In this document: positions 18,258-26,552 of the stretch, piece by piece
Numbering within the stretch: position 1 is the first letter of the stretch
Layout of the letters: each line of letters begins with the position of its first letter
Source: Trichothermofontia sichuanensis B231
GTDB taxonomy: Bacteria; Cyanobacteriota; Cyanobacteriia; B231
Assembly (NCBI RefSeq): GCF_026240635.1
Contig: NZ_CP110848.1
Location: 2,641,501 to 2,705,500, forward strand
Direction of reading: 5' to 3'
Length of the DNA: 64,000 nt
Notes under the pieces: model-generated
The model's input: only the letters and a program-made list of their open reading frames with translations
Databases searched by the model: none
Told to the model about the DNA's origin: nothing
Program-made: the position numbers and the translations under genes

Positions 18258-18971
18258 ATGACTGCTCCCCCATCCGCTACCACCGTTAACACAAACCTGA
18301 TTCCTCCCCTCGAAAGTGGCGATCGCCTAACGCGGCCTGAATTTGAACGACGCTATGCCGCGGCTGTGGTGCCAAAAGCAGAATTGATTGAAGGAGTTGT
18401 GTACGTGGCCTCGCCCCTCCGTTGGCAGCAACACGCTGAACCCCATAGTCGTATTCATGGCTGGGCTTGGACCTATCAAATTGCTACACCAGGAGTGTGT
18501 TTAGGCATTGAACCCACGGTGCGTTTAGATCTCGATAACGAACCCCAACCCGATATCGTCCTGCGTCTGGATGAAACCGTTGGGGGGCAATCCTCCCTAA
18601 CTGCCGACGGCTATTTGCAAGGTCCACCGGAACTGGTGATCGAAATTGCGGCTAGTAGTGCCGCGATCGACCTGGGGGATAAAAAACAAGCCTATCGGCG
18701 GAATGGAGTGCAGGAATACGGTGTTTGGCAAGTTTATGAAAACCGGTTGGATTGGTTTCAGTTAGTCGCGGGTGAGTATCAACCCCTGTTACCCGATTCC
18801 GCAGGCGTCATCCAAAGCCGGATCTTTCCAGGCCTCTGGTTAGCCGTAGCAGCCCTCTTAAAGGGCGAGATGACCCAAGTACTGGTCACCCTCCAGGCAG
18901 GTTTAAACTCCTCAGAACATCAACAGTTCATCCAGAGACTTGCCGCTCGGGCTACTTCTACAGAAAGGTAG
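18258..18971 (+). CDS. Uma2-family PD-(D/E)XK nuclease-like protein (DUF820)
   Basis: 237 residues. This family is greatly expanded in cyanobacteria and has a restriction-endonuclease-like fold. The likely acidic residues are in EPQPDIVLRLDE (about residues 93-104) and PELVIEIAASSAAIDLGDKKQAYRR (about 121-145), giving the D...E-x-A plus Lys arrangement. The N-terminus has the usual GDRLTRPEFERRYAA opening. It stands alone, divergent from glcD by 120 bp. Biological role unproven, though nuclease activity is often proposed. Confidence 0.9.
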   Translation: MTAPPSATTVNTNLIPPLESGDRLTRPEFERRYAAAVVPKAELIEGVVYVASPLRWQQHAEPHSRIHGWAWTYQIATPGVCLGIEPTVRLDLDNEPQPDIVLRLDETVGGQSSLTADGYLQGPPELVIEIAASSAAIDLGDKKQAYRRNGVQEYGVWQVYENRLDWFQLVAGEYQPLLPDSAGVIQSRIFPGLWLAVAALLKGEMTQVLVTLQAGLNSSEHQQFIQRLAARATSTER

Positions 18972-19032
18972 TCACTTGCTACAGCCTTTACCTAATTTAC
19001 TCAGTACACAGCTCAGGTTTGGCTCTGGCGCC

Positions 19033-19121
19033 GACCGGCAGCCCGCATCCCCCAATCCCTTTGCTCGGTTTGGGCGAAGGGGAGCCGGATTTGCCAGCTC
19101 CTCTCCCGCTTTGGGGGAATG
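19033..19121 (-). repeat. Dispersed GC-rich repeat, copy R3
   Basis: Shares GACCGGCAGCCC, CATCCCCCAA and GAAGGGGAGCCGGATTT with copy R2 near 4800, in the same orientation. It lies downstream of the Uma2 gene and upstream of the terminator-like stem of the linker gene. No coding content. Confidence 0.75.
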
Positions 19122-19156
19122 ATTACAGCAAAGCAGCCACTGGGACCAAGCGCCTT

Positions 19157-19192
19157 CATAAGAAACACCACTCCTCGCCCTGAGGTGTGGTG
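19157..19192 (-). terminator. Rho-independent terminator of the phycobilisome-linker gene
   Basis: On the minus strand the arms CACCACACCTC and GAGGAGTGGTG form an 11-bp stem with one mismatch around a 5-base loop (plus-strand 19166-19192), followed by TTTCTT. It is about 90 bases beyond the linker stop at 19283. Confidence 0.6.
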
Positions 19193-19282
19193 ATCTGTGT
19201 GGCTACCCACAACTAATTTGGCCGCTTTTGATGACGTGAGAGCCGTCCTGCCGTGGGTTTCGAGACGCTAGACTGCTAGTCC

Positions 19283-20026
19283 CTAACGAATCAAGCTGCG
19301 CAAGGCTGCTTTTTGTTGAGGGGAGAGCTTTTGAGCCGCTTCGCGGGCTTTCTCCGCTGAGTCCAGCGATTGCAGCAGGTTAAGTAATTCAGCTTCCAGG
19401 TGGTCGGCAGTCGGCGAGGGTGGTGGATTCAAGGTTTCCACGACTTCAGGATGGTCACAGGCCCCCGCATTGCAATTGAGACCCAGCAAGTGCCAGTAGA
19501 TTGTAGGCACAACGCTCCCCCGCTGCTTAATCAACTCGTGGTTAAGGGTTTGAGTTTCCAGATAGGCGGTCGCTGACGGATAGTAAGCTGACTCGCGAGG
19601 GTAGGGCACTGTAAAGCAACCAAAGAAGTGGCGGTATTCCTCAGAATCCAGAATAGCTGTAATGCATTTATCGACACCCTTATGCATCAAAATGTCGCAG
19701 TAGTAGCGAATTTCCTCCTGATCGATCGGTGCCCGTCCCATGAAGTGCTTAAAGCACAGTTCCAGAAACTTCAGATTCGAGGAATTGTGATAGAACGAAT
19801 TGAGATAAACCTCTGAGTGGGCCAAAATTTTCAGGAAACGGCGAACGCCAATCTTATCCGACAAAAAGTCGGCCTCCGCCTGGGCTAGGATTTTGCGTTC
19901 GTAAGCGTAGGGTTGACGTTCTAGCACCTGCCGGTAAATTTGCACTAGGGCGGCCTGCCGCTCGGCACGGGTTGAGTAGCGGTTAACCGTAATTGGGGTG
20001 AATTGATGTTTAGGCATCATGATCAT
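19283..20026 (-). CDS. Phycobilisome linker-domain protein
   Basis: 247 residues. Residues about 15-145 match the phycobilisome linker domain (PF00427 type: QIYRQVLERQPYAYER, LSDKIGVRRFLKILAHSEVYLNSFY, FLELCFKHFMGRAPIDQEEIRYY, LDSEEYRHFFG). Only one linker domain is present and no CpcD or ferredoxin-reductase domain follows; instead there is an about 75-residue tail with GLNCNAGACDHP and a helical end. The start at 20026 has GGAG seven bases upstream. It lies 80 bp after the phycobiliprotein-like gene, likely in one operon. The rod-core linkers CpcG and ApcE differ in length, so the exact role is unknown. Confidence 0.85.
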   Translation of the reverse strand: MIMMPKHQFTPITVNRYSTRAERQAALVQIYRQVLERQPYAYERKILAQAEADFLSDKIGVRRFLKILAHSEVYLNSFYHNSSNLKFLELCFKHFMGRAPIDQEEIRYYCDILMHKGVDKCITAILDSEEYRHFFGCFTVPYPRESAYYPSATAYLETQTLNHELIKQRGSVVPTIYWHLLGLNCNAGACDHPEVVETLNPPPSPTADHLEAELLNLLQSLDSAEKAREAAQKLSPQQKAALRSLIR

Positions 20027-20106
20027 TGCTCCTTTAGTGGGTAGACTGAAATAAGGGTATCGGCAGATGCAAAAGTCCTTATCCTGACCCCCTAACCCTT
20101 TGGAAC

Positions 20107-20580
20107 CTAAGCGTGGGCTTGGAGGGCTGAGATCACGACATCAATGTAGGGGTGAATCAGAGCACTATCCTGACTGGGTAAGGTCTCATTGATCGCATCC
20201 TGAAGATAGCGATAGGCCGTACTACAATGGGCAGTGCGCTTATGGGCTAGCAAGATGGTATCGAGCCAGACCATCATTTGTTCCTTGAAAAAGATTTCAT
20301 CGTCGCGCAGGACAGAGAGCGCAATATACCGCAGGACTTCAGCCATGTCATACTTACACCGCTGGCCATGCTTTTGAATTACCTCTGGATATACCCGAGC
20401 CAGCTTCCGCAGGGCGGTGATCACCAGTTGCTCACTGTTCTCCCGGAGTTTGTGGTAGGTGTCCAACCGGGTCCGGTAGGTTTGTAGATACTGTTCCAGC
20501 GGTTGTAGTTCCTTGAGCGATAGATAACGTCCATCGGCATCCAGTACATTCTTTTCCAGGGTGTGATTGAGGGTATGCAT
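20107..20580 (-). CDS. Phycobiliprotein-family protein of unassigned type
   Basis: 157 residues from the ATG at 20580, close to the 160-165 of phycobiliprotein subunits; an upstream in-frame start at 20703 would add 41 implausible residues. The globin-like helices are clear: YLSLKELQPLEQYLQTYRTRLDTYHKLREN, ALRKLARVYPEV and MAEVLRYIALSVLRDDEIFFKE. Cys75 in CKYD matches the chromophore-attachment motif C-x-R-D, but the usual Arg is Tyr77, with Asp78 kept. It is not beside cpc or apc operons; its partner is the linker gene 80 bp downstream. Whether it carries a bilin is unknown. Confidence 0.8.
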   Translation of the reverse strand: MHTLNHTLEKNVLDADGRYLSLKELQPLEQYLQTYRTRLDTYHKLRENSEQLVITALRKLARVYPEVIQKHGQRCKYDMAEVLRYIALSVLRDDEIFFKEQMMVWLDTILLAHKRTAHCSTAYRYLQDAINETLPSQDSALIHPYIDVVISALQAHA

Positions 20581-20829
20581 AGAGAAATCAATCAATTCAG
20601 TAAGAGGACATACGAGCCGCCGCGGCACGCTAGGAGTACCCTTCCCAACCAGGATTGGGAGCGGAACCGATCGCCGCTTGAGCGGGAACAGCGGTAGTAA
20701 CACCCTTGCTTATGGGTTCTCTGGGGTGAGCAGATGCTCTCCTTTGAATCTATGCTCAGACTGCCCAACTGCAACCCTAGGTTAAACACCTTGCAGTGAT
20801 TCTTAATAGTTCTTGTTATAGTTCTTGGT
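20581..20829. other. Upstream region of the phycobiliprotein-like gene
   Basis: About 250 bp with no supported gene between the phycobiliprotein-like ATG and insertion-element debris. No Shine-Dalgarno sequence is visible before the ATG at 20580. It should hold the promoter of the phycobiliprotein/linker pair, but no clear -35/-10 pair was found. Confidence 0.4.
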
Positions 20830-20880
20830 GACATCCTCCCGATGCTGACCCTACGGGTACAGCGTGGGACTTATCGCTCC
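20830..20880. mobile_element. Probable IS200/IS605-type end remnant
   Basis: The sequence GACATCCTCCCGATGCTGAC, then a short stem-loop GCTGACCC-TAC-GGGT(A)CAGC at 20844-20863 and GTGGGACTTATCGCTCCCC, looks like the subterminal hairpin end of IS200/IS605-family elements seen in cyanobacteria. No tnpA or tnpB is nearby, so this would be a solo end. The assignment is from memory of such ends and is tentative. Confidence 0.4.
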
Positions 20881-20918
20881 CCGAACCCCTCATTAGTTAA
20901 TTAATTTTTAATTAAAAA

Positions 20919-21028
20919 GACTCTTCTGGGATTTTGGGTTAAGTAGTATCAGCAACTACAAATAAACGATCGCAAATGCTGAGTTTATGGTGGGGCGCGT
21001 AGCGCCCCACCATAAACTCAGGAGAGCC
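20919..21028 (-). mobile_element. 110-bp hairpin MITE (copy 2, inverted)
   Basis: Reverse-oriented copy of the element at 14022-14133, with ends GACTCT (20919-20924) and AGAGCC (21023-21028) on the plus strand. The internal perfect hairpin GAGTTTATGGTGGGGCGC has one fewer G per arm, which accounts for the 2-bp length difference. The shared TTTGCGATCGTTTATTTGTA segment is intact. Flanks ATTAAAAA and ATTAATGA agree at 6 of 8 bases, so a target duplication is only suggestive. It lies 3' of the EamA gene. Confidence 0.88.
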
Positions 21029-21075
21029 ATTAATGAGGAAGAATAGTTCATATTACCGGCAGGGAGATGAGGTCA

Positions 21076-21999
21076 CTAACGGACCAACAGCCCAATCCCG
21101 CCGATCGCAACGATCGCTCCCAAAACCGCCCGCAGACTCACGCGCTCGCCCATCGCAGCCGCAAATGGCAACACAAACAGGGGACTAGTGGCGCTCAGGG
21201 CTTGCACAATCCCAGCAGCAGTCAACTTAAAGGCAATCTGTTGCAGCCAAATAGCCAGATAGGTACTGAAAAAAGCTGTGAGGGCGATCGTGCCACTGAG
21301 CTTGGGGGAGCGTAGGGGTTGGAGTTGTTGGCTCAGGGGAAGGGGGCTGAGGCATAACCAGAGCCAAGTTAGCCCCACCCCTGCAAACAAGCGAATCTGC
21401 GTTGTCCATAGAGGGTTAATTTCCCCCTGGCTCAAGACAGCACGGGACAGGAGTGCCCCCACGGCATGGGTGGCCGTCGTTAGCAGGCCAAAGCCAATCC
21501 CCAGGAAGTAATGTCGGGTTGCGCCAATCGGGACGCGATCGACCGTCCGTTCACTGATGACCCAGCCCACCCCTGCGATCGTTAGGCCCATGCCTAATAA
21601 CTGCGCTGCCGTCAGGCGTTCCTGCAAGACCACCGCCGCCATGACGGTCGTAAAAGGAGCCGCCAACAGGCCCATGAGCAGCGTCTGGCGGGCACCCAGA
21701 TAATTTAAGGTTTGGAAATAAAAGGTATCACTGATGCCAATGCCTAGGGCACCACTCAGGCACAGCCAGCCCAGTTCACGCCGATGATGGTGAACTAACT
21801 CCCCCAGTAGTGCCACTGACTGCGGTTGCCATGCCAGGGTCACACTGATCAGCCCCAAGGCCACACAGCCCTTGGCAAAGTTCAAAACTAGGGGCGATAA
21901 GCGCTGCCCCACTTGGGCATAGACCAAGGTGGCGATCGCCCATACCCAAGCGGCGCTCAATGCGGCCAGTTCCCCCCGCCAGACGAGACCCTCAAACAT
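21076..21999 (-). CDS. EamA/DMT-family transporter
   Basis: 307 residues and about ten hydrophobic segments, the form of two tandem EamA repeats. Repeat 1 spans about residues 10-140 (LAALSAAWVWAIATLVYAQVG to AAPFTTVMAAVVLQERLTAAQLLGMGLTIAGV), and repeat 2 about 160-305 (FGLLTTATHAVGALLSRAVL to LFVLPFAAAMGERVSLRAVLGAIVAIGGIGLLV). Such proteins export small metabolites across the inner membrane, and the substrate cannot be read from sequence. It stands alone; the MITE copy lies about 50 bp past its stop. Confidence 0.9.
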   Translation of the reverse strand: MFEGLVWRGELAALSAAWVWAIATLVYAQVGQRLSPLVLNFAKGCVALGLISVTLAWQPQSVALLGELVHHHRRELGWLCLSGALGIGISDTFYFQTLNYLGARQTLLMGLLAAPFTTVMAAVVLQERLTAAQLLGMGLTIAGVGWVISERTVDRVPIGATRHYFLGIGFGLLTTATHAVGALLSRAVLSQGEINPLWTTQIRLFAGVGLTWLWLCLSPLPLSQQLQPLRSPKLSGTIALTAFFSTYLAIWLQQIAFKLTAAGIVQALSATSPLFVLPFAAAMGERVSLRAVLGAIVAIGGIGLLVR

Positions 22000-22053
22000 G
22001 GATCATAATCATCAGGACATCCATACCAGCACCCAATTGCCCTCATCCAACCC

Positions 22054-23175
22054 TCAATAGTCCACTTCAAACCGGGCCACAGCAGTCCCAGGGTAGTAGT
22101 GATTCAGAATTTGCAGATAGGTGTATCCTTGCTCGGCCAAATCCCGTGCCCCCAGTTGGCTCATGCCATGCCCCTGGAAGGCATCCATTACAATCTCATC
22201 CGATGCCGCATACAGAGATTCGACCACCCCACCGTGGTAACTGACAAACTGGCCCGCTGTGGCATCTACAGCTTGAATGGTGCGATCGGCGATCGTTTCC
22301 AAGCCCCGATACACCTGGTAATACTCCGTCGCCCCAATATGGTAAAGCGCATTCACGGGTCGGAAATAATACACCAGTGCGTAGGAACGCGCTGCCACCG
22401 CCTGAGCCTTCAGGGCCTCCATATCCCAGCTTGGGGAAACCTCACTGCCCACCACACTGTAGAGATAGCGCTTCAGATCAACGGCATTAATCGCCCAAAT
22501 TTGACCGGAGCGCACCACCAAAAGTAAATTGCCCGGATAGCGGCGATCGTCGAGCCGGAAACTCGCCCCCGGTGGCAGGGCGACGCCCACCATCTCCGGT
22601 AGGGCCATCCCCGCGATCGCCATCCCCGCCCCATCAGTGGTGACCGTATAGGCTTGCCCCGGTACCAACTGCATCAGGGCTTGGCCAGACGCATCCACGA
22701 TCGCTGCCGCCGTATCCACACTCAACGCCAGCGCGGGCGCTCCTTCCACGATCGCCACCCGCATCTCAATCATGCTGTCTACTTGGGCCGTTGCGGGTTG
22801 GAAACTGGCCTTCGCCCGATCGTTGATCGCCTGTTGCTCCGGGGTATAAGTCGGTTTTGGGGTAGCTCCTCCCGACGGGTGTGCTAGGGACTGAGGCGCG
22901 ACTGGGGGCGTGGTTGGAGGCGCGGCTGAAGGCGCGACTGGGGCAGTGCGATTCCCTGGCGGAGACACGACGCGATCAGCGGCTAACTGGGAGCGGATGG
23001 GGAGAGACGGGGGCAAGGGGGGCAAAGGCGAGGCAACCACCACGGGGGCACTGCCCTGGCTACGACCATAGAGAAAAATTGTAGAGAACGGTAAACAGCC
23101 CGCCAGCACTAAAACCAGGAACCAGAGACGTTGTCCCAGGGAAGATAATAGCGGGGGCGAGGGCGGTTGGTTCAT
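22054..23175 (-). CDS. SpoIID/LytB-domain protein, membrane anchored
   Basis: 373 residues from the ATG at 23175; an upstream TTG at 23232 is less likely. One transmembrane segment lies near the N-terminus (RLWFLVLVLAGCLPFSTIFLYG), then a Pro/Ala-rich linker (about residues 35-120). The SpoIID domain occupies the C-terminal part (YPGNLLLVVRSGQIWAINAVDLKRYLYSVVGSEVSPSWDMEALKAQAVAARSYAL, then GHGMSQLGARDLAEQGYTYLQILNHYYPGT). SpoIID of Bacillus is a peptidoglycan lytic transglycosylase; cyanobacterial relatives probably act on the wall, with the catalytic Glu likely in GSEVSP. Confidence 0.9.
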   Translation of the reverse strand: MNQPPSPPLLSSLGQRLWFLVLVLAGCLPFSTIFLYGRSQGSAPVVVASPLPPLPPSLPIRSQLAADRVVSPPGNRTAPVAPSAAPPTTPPVAPQSLAHPSGGATPKPTYTPEQQAINDRAKASFQPATAQVDSMIEMRVAIVEGAPALALSVDTAAAIVDASGQALMQLVPGQAYTVTTDGAGMAIAGMALPEMVGVALPPGASFRLDDRRYPGNLLLVVRSGQIWAINAVDLKRYLYSVVGSEVSPSWDMEALKAQAVAARSYALVYYFRPVNALYHIGATEYYQVYRGLETIADRTIQAVDATAGQFVSYHGGVVESLYAASDEIVMDAFQGHGMSQLGARDLAEQGYTYLQILNHYYPGTAVARFEVDY

Positions 23176-23232
23176 CACCGTCTCAACCGTCTGATCAGCA
23201 GGACTATCGGATGGCAACACAATGACACACAA

Positions 23233-23653
23233 TTTTTAATATCAGGGTATCCGGAGTGGCTTCTCAGCGCACAGGAGAAATACATACTAGGCTGAAATTA
23301 TGCCGTAGGCATTCCCCTCCTGCAAAGTCATAGGAGAATCAGTTAGTGTCCCCACAGGGCAGGCATCGGCAATTCTACGGTCCCCAGTCACCGACAAACT
23401 TCCTTAAAGTGAAAGAATCAGCTTAAACTGATACCGAAGGGATTGCATCGCAAACCATCGGGATTCTTACCGCTAGCCGGTCCTGCGTCAAGTTCCACGG
23501 CGGCTTCCAGAAAACCAAAGCGCTCAGGACACAAAAATCGATTAATCATCGCTCGATTAATCATTAGAGATCCTGGCAACCCTGTAAAAGGCCCACCGTT
23601 GTTTGGCTGCACGCTCTTTCACCCTGGGGCGATTTGCTCCCCTCAGCGCTACC
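23233..23653. other. Non-coding stretch with an 11-bp direct repeat
   Basis: About 420 bp between the SpoIID gene and the roadblock-like gene with no supported gene. It contains CGATTAATCAT twice (23539-23549 and 23554-23564), 15 bp apart, each with an ATTAAT palindrome, about 90 bp ahead of the downstream start. This could be an operator for that gene; no protein is known to bind it. Confidence 0.5.
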
Positions 23654-24067
23654 ATGTCGCTTACTTCATCTGCCGTTGATTCACCGTTGCCCACCCATCC
23701 CCCTGTGTCTGACTCCAACACTGACTTGGCTGACCGTGTGATTGGGGCAGCCATTTTTGACTTGAATGGTCTGCCTAAGGAGTACTTTGTCACCAACGAT
23801 AACAACAACATTAGCTGGGTACAGACGATCTTCCAGGCACTGGGCCTGCAATCACTGCTCATGTCATCTTTGAAGTTAGAGGGATTCCATCACGCCATCA
23901 TTCGCGGGCAAGACTGTAATGCGGTTATTGTCAAGCAGCGCAACTACTACGTTGCCTTGCTGATTCGTAGTACGGATGATATCCCCCTGAGCCACACCCT
24001 GGTGAACTGGGTCCATGACTTTGAAGTGGATACCCTGCGCAACCATCCCCGTTTTCGAGTTGCCTAG
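23654..24067 (+). CDS. Roadblock/LC7-like domain protein
   Basis: 137 residues from the ATG at 23654; an alternative TTG at 23603 would add 17. After a Ser/Pro-rich N-terminus, residues about 25-110 look like a roadblock/LC7 fold: VIGAAIFDLNGLPKEYFVTND strand pair, a helix (WVQTIFQALGLQSLLMSSL), then HAIIRGQDCNAVIVKQRNYYVALLIR. Such proteins often regulate small GTPases or dimerise as scaffolds. No GTPase gene is adjacent. A stem-loop with T-rich DNA follows 25 bp after the stop, so it seems monocistronic. The domain call is by pattern only. Confidence 0.6.
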   Translation: MSLTSSAVDSPLPTHPPVSDSNTDLADRVIGAAIFDLNGLPKEYFVTNDNNNISWVQTIFQALGLQSLLMSSLKLEGFHHAIIRGQDCNAVIVKQRNYYVALLIRSTDDIPLSHTLVNWVHDFEVDTLRNHPRFRVA

Positions 24068-24091
24068 GTAGCTTCCTTCCCAAGGTTCTCA

Positions 24092-24128
24092 AATCTTCTG
24101 ATTTGAAGATTGGAATCTTTTTGAATTT
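24092..24128 (+). terminator. Rho-independent terminator after the roadblock-like gene
   Basis: AATCTTC (24092-24098), loop TGATTT, GAAGATT (24105-24111), followed by CTTTTTG and a seven-T run. It starts 25 bp past the stop at 24067. Confidence 0.7.
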
Positions 24129-24204
24129 TTTTGAATTACAGCCTTTACCTTAATCATAAAGTACAGGTTTACCTGGCTAGGATGGTCGCAGTCCACAGGT
24201 GTGA

Positions 24205-24245
24205 CCCTCACCCTAAATCCCTCTCCCAGAGCGGGAGAGGAGCTT
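24205..24245 (+). repeat. Dispersed GC-rich repeat, copy R4 (partial)
   Basis: ACCCTCACCCTAAATCCCTC followed by the hairpin CTCCCAGAGCGGGAG. Same orientation and core as R1. The remainder of 24129-24384 holds no supported gene. Confidence 0.75.
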
Positions 24246-24384
24246 CGAGTCAGGGGTTTGGGTTAAAGTCCCTTCGCTGCTTGTGGAGGCGTGAGGATAG
24301 AGGAGTGAGCAGTGAGGGCAACTGAGTGACTCTCTCTGTTCTCTTTTCTCTCTCCTCTCTCCTCGCGAAAGAGGAAAAGATTGG

Positions 24385-24786
24385 TCAGTCAACCAGATCT
24401 TCTACGCAATTCACCGGAACTTCGATCGCCGTCACATCCACGGTATTGGCTTGCCCTAGGCGAATAAAGCGTTGCTCCTGCACTTCTAGGTGGGTGCCAC
24501 AATTAGGACAATCAAACTCAGCATTGGCTAGCCCAGCAAATTCATACTGACAGGCCGGACATTTATCCTGGACAATCTGGCGCTGCAACCACCACCGCAA
24601 TCCCACAAACGCTAAAACAGGGGCAATCAAGATCAGGCCCAGCAGTAAGAACAGACCGTTTAAGAGCCAATTGAGACCCAAAGTTCCCAGCAATAGCACG
24701 ATCGCCAGTAGGGAAAACCAGCAGCCCAAACCCGACAGGTTATTTTGGCCCCAGTTATAGCGCGTGAAGAAACTCTTAGGGTCCAT
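24385..24786 (-). CDS. Membrane protein with C-terminal zinc ribbon
   Basis: 133 residues from the ATG at 24786, which has GGAGG about eight bases upstream; an in-frame upstream start would add 41 basic residues of poor quality. Two adjacent hydrophobic segments (LGCWFSLLAIVLLLGTLGLNWLLNGLFLLLGLILIAPVLAFVGLRWW, about residues 20-65) are followed by a four-cysteine zinc ribbon CPACQYEF...CPNCGTHL (about 75-100). Function unknown; similar proteins are widespread in cyanobacteria. It is transcribed toward the repeat R4 region. Confidence 0.8.
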   Translation of the reverse strand: MDPKSFFTRYNWGQNNLSGLGCWFSLLAIVLLLGTLGLNWLLNGLFLLLGLILIAPVLAFVGLRWWLQRQIVQDKCPACQYEFAGLANAEFDCPNCGTHLEVQEQRFIRLGQANTVDVTAIEVPVNCVEDLVD

Positions 24787-24994
24787 ATCCCCACCTCCTG
24801 CACAATGAGAACGATACCTGTCTGATGCCCGGCAAATACAGACTGACCTTCTTGCCATCCTAGCAGTCGGGTAGCCTCTCGCCCCAGGGAAAGATCCTAA
24901 CCTGATCACACCAATGCGGGAGCGATGAGTGCTCCCGCAGAATGATCCCTCTGATCGGGTGCAACTGAGGACAGTAAACAGAATTCACCCGGTT

Positions 24995-25042
24995 GGTAGT
25001 AGCGACTTGAGTCGTTGCGGGCTGAAGCCCGCACTACAAACC
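24995..25042. repeat. Palindromic dispersed repeat
   Basis: Contains two stem-loops, CGACT-TG-AGTCG (25003-25014) and GCGGGC-TGAA-GCCCGC (25017-25032), bracketed by GTAGT and ACTAC. The type GTAGTAGCGACTT...GCGGGCTGAAGCCCGCAC is a recurrent motif in cyanobacterial genomes. It sits about 50 bp past the petD stop and may also serve as its transcript end. The remainder of 24787-25092 holds no supported gene. Confidence 0.75.
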
Positions 25043-25092
25043 TTGAATGATGGATTTATCTACTGCACTCGCTGCGACTAGGGTTAGGTGTT

Positions 25093-25575
25093 TTAGAACA
25101 AACCCAAGGTTAGGGACTTGTCGATCGGCATCGTCGCTCCAATCCCCAGCCAGAGTGTGACTGCCGTGCCAAACAAGAAGACCGTCGTGGCGATCGGACG
25201 ACGGAAGGGATTCTGGAACTTATTCACACTTTCAATGAAAGGCACCAGCATCAGACCCAGGGGGATAGAGGTCTGGAGCAGAATCCCCAGCAGTTTATTC
25301 GGTATAATCCGCAGAATCTGGAAGGCCGGGTAGAGATACCATTCCGGCAGGATTTCCAGCGGGGTCGCGAAGGGGTTAGACGGTTCGCCCACCATAGCGG
25401 GATCAAGGACTGCCAAACCAACAATACAGGCGATCGTCCCGGCAATCACTACGGGGAAGATATAAAGCAGGTCATTGGGCCAAGCCGGTTCACCGTAGTA
25501 GTTGTGCCCCATACCCTTGGCCAAGAGTGCCCGCAACTTCGGATTATCTAAATCCGGCTTCTTTAGCGTTGACAT
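25093..25575 (-). CDS. petD: Cytochrome b6f complex subunit IV
   Basis: 160 residues, the exact usual length. Subunit IV corresponds to the C-terminal part of cytochrome b and, with cytochrome b6, forms the quinol-oxidising core in the thylakoid membrane. The sequence shows [38 protein letters not shown], the conserved PEWY of the Qo site ([14 protein letters not shown]) and three transmembrane segments. It follows petB by 62 bp in the standard petB-petD operon. Confidence 0.99.
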   Translation of the reverse strand: MSTLKKPDLDNPKLRALLAKGMGHNYYGEPAWPNDLLYIFPVVIAGTIACIVGLAVLDPAMVGEPSNPFATPLEILPEWYLYPAFQILRIIPNKLLGILLQTSIPLGLMLVPFIESVNKFQNPFRRPIATTVFLFGTAVTLWLGIGATMPIDKSLTLGLF

Positions 25576-25637
25576 AGATGTAGTGGTTCTCCTCTAGGTT
25601 AAGTCATCGTTTACCTAGACTGGGGGAGTACCCAGCC

Positions 25638-26306
25638 TTACAGGGGACCGGAGATCCCTTGCTTGCGGATCATCAGGAAGTGGAACAGCATAAAGGTAGC
25701 CAGCAACCAGGGCAAGACAAAGGTATGCAGGCTATAGAAACGGGTCAAGGTGGCTTGACCAACGCTAGTGCCGCCCCGAATTAACTCCACAATAAAGGGA
25801 CCTACCAGGGGAATCGCTTCCGGTACACCGGACACAATCTTCACAGCCCAGTAGCCCACCTGGTCCCAAGGCAAGGAGTAGCCAGTCACACCGAAGGAAA
25901 CGGTAATCGTCGCCATGATGACCCCCGTCACCCAGGTTAACTCCCGGGGTTTCTTGAAACCCCCAGTCAGGTACACCCGGAAGACATGCAGAATCATCAT
26001 CAGCACCATCATGCTGGCAGACCAACGGTGGATCGAGCGGATCAGCCAGCCGAAGTTGACATCGGTCATAATATATTGAACCGACGAAAACGCCTCCGTC
26101 ACCGTGGGCCGATAGTAGAACGTCATGGCAAAGCCAGTGGCAAACTGGATGATGAAGCAGACCAGGGTAATACCGCCCAGACAGTAGAAGATATTGACGT
26201 GGGGGGGAACGTACTTACTGGTAATGTCTTCCTCTATGGCTTGAATATCCAGGCGCTCCTGGAACCAGTCATAAACTTTTGAATCTTTGACCTGCTTGAT
26301 GAACAT
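25638..26306 (-). CDS. petB: Cytochrome b6
   Basis: 222 residues from the ATG at 26306 ([19 protein letters not shown]), the usual cyanobacterial start; the open frame runs 32 codons further upstream but that part is atypical. Four transmembrane helices carry the heme-ligand histidines ([24 protein letters not shown] and [21 protein letters not shown]). Cys43 lies in FYCLGG, the site of the extra heme c(i) in this family. Upstream it diverges from ctpA, a conserved cyanobacterial arrangement. Confidence 0.99.
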   Translation of the reverse strand: MFIKQVKDSKVYDWFQERLDIQAIEEDITSKYVPPHVNIFYCLGGITLVCFIIQFATGFAMTFYYRPTVTEAFSSVQYIMTDVNFGWLIRSIHRWSASMMVLMMILHVFRVYLTGGFKKPRELTWVTGVIMATITVSFGVTGYSLPWDQVGYWAVKIVSGVPEAIPLVGPFIVELIRGGTSVGQATLTRFYSLHTFVLPWLLATFMLFHFLMIRKQGISGPL

Positions 26307-26552
26307 GAAGCCGAAAGTCCTAGAAAATGTAAGCAGCTTAATAAAAAATGTAACATAGCAGCAAAAGCACTTTGATGCGACTTCGGCGATTTGTACCGCC
26401 ATCGGCTTGTTGACCCGGCAACAAATTGCCAGAGGGCTTGGTTTGGCCAGGCTAGGAGCAGTTACTAATGGTTCGCGGATCCCCGCAGCGGCTCCCCGGC
26501 GGTTAAGGCGGAGCCATCCCTGTTTTTCTGATAAAAAAGTTAACTTTTGTAA

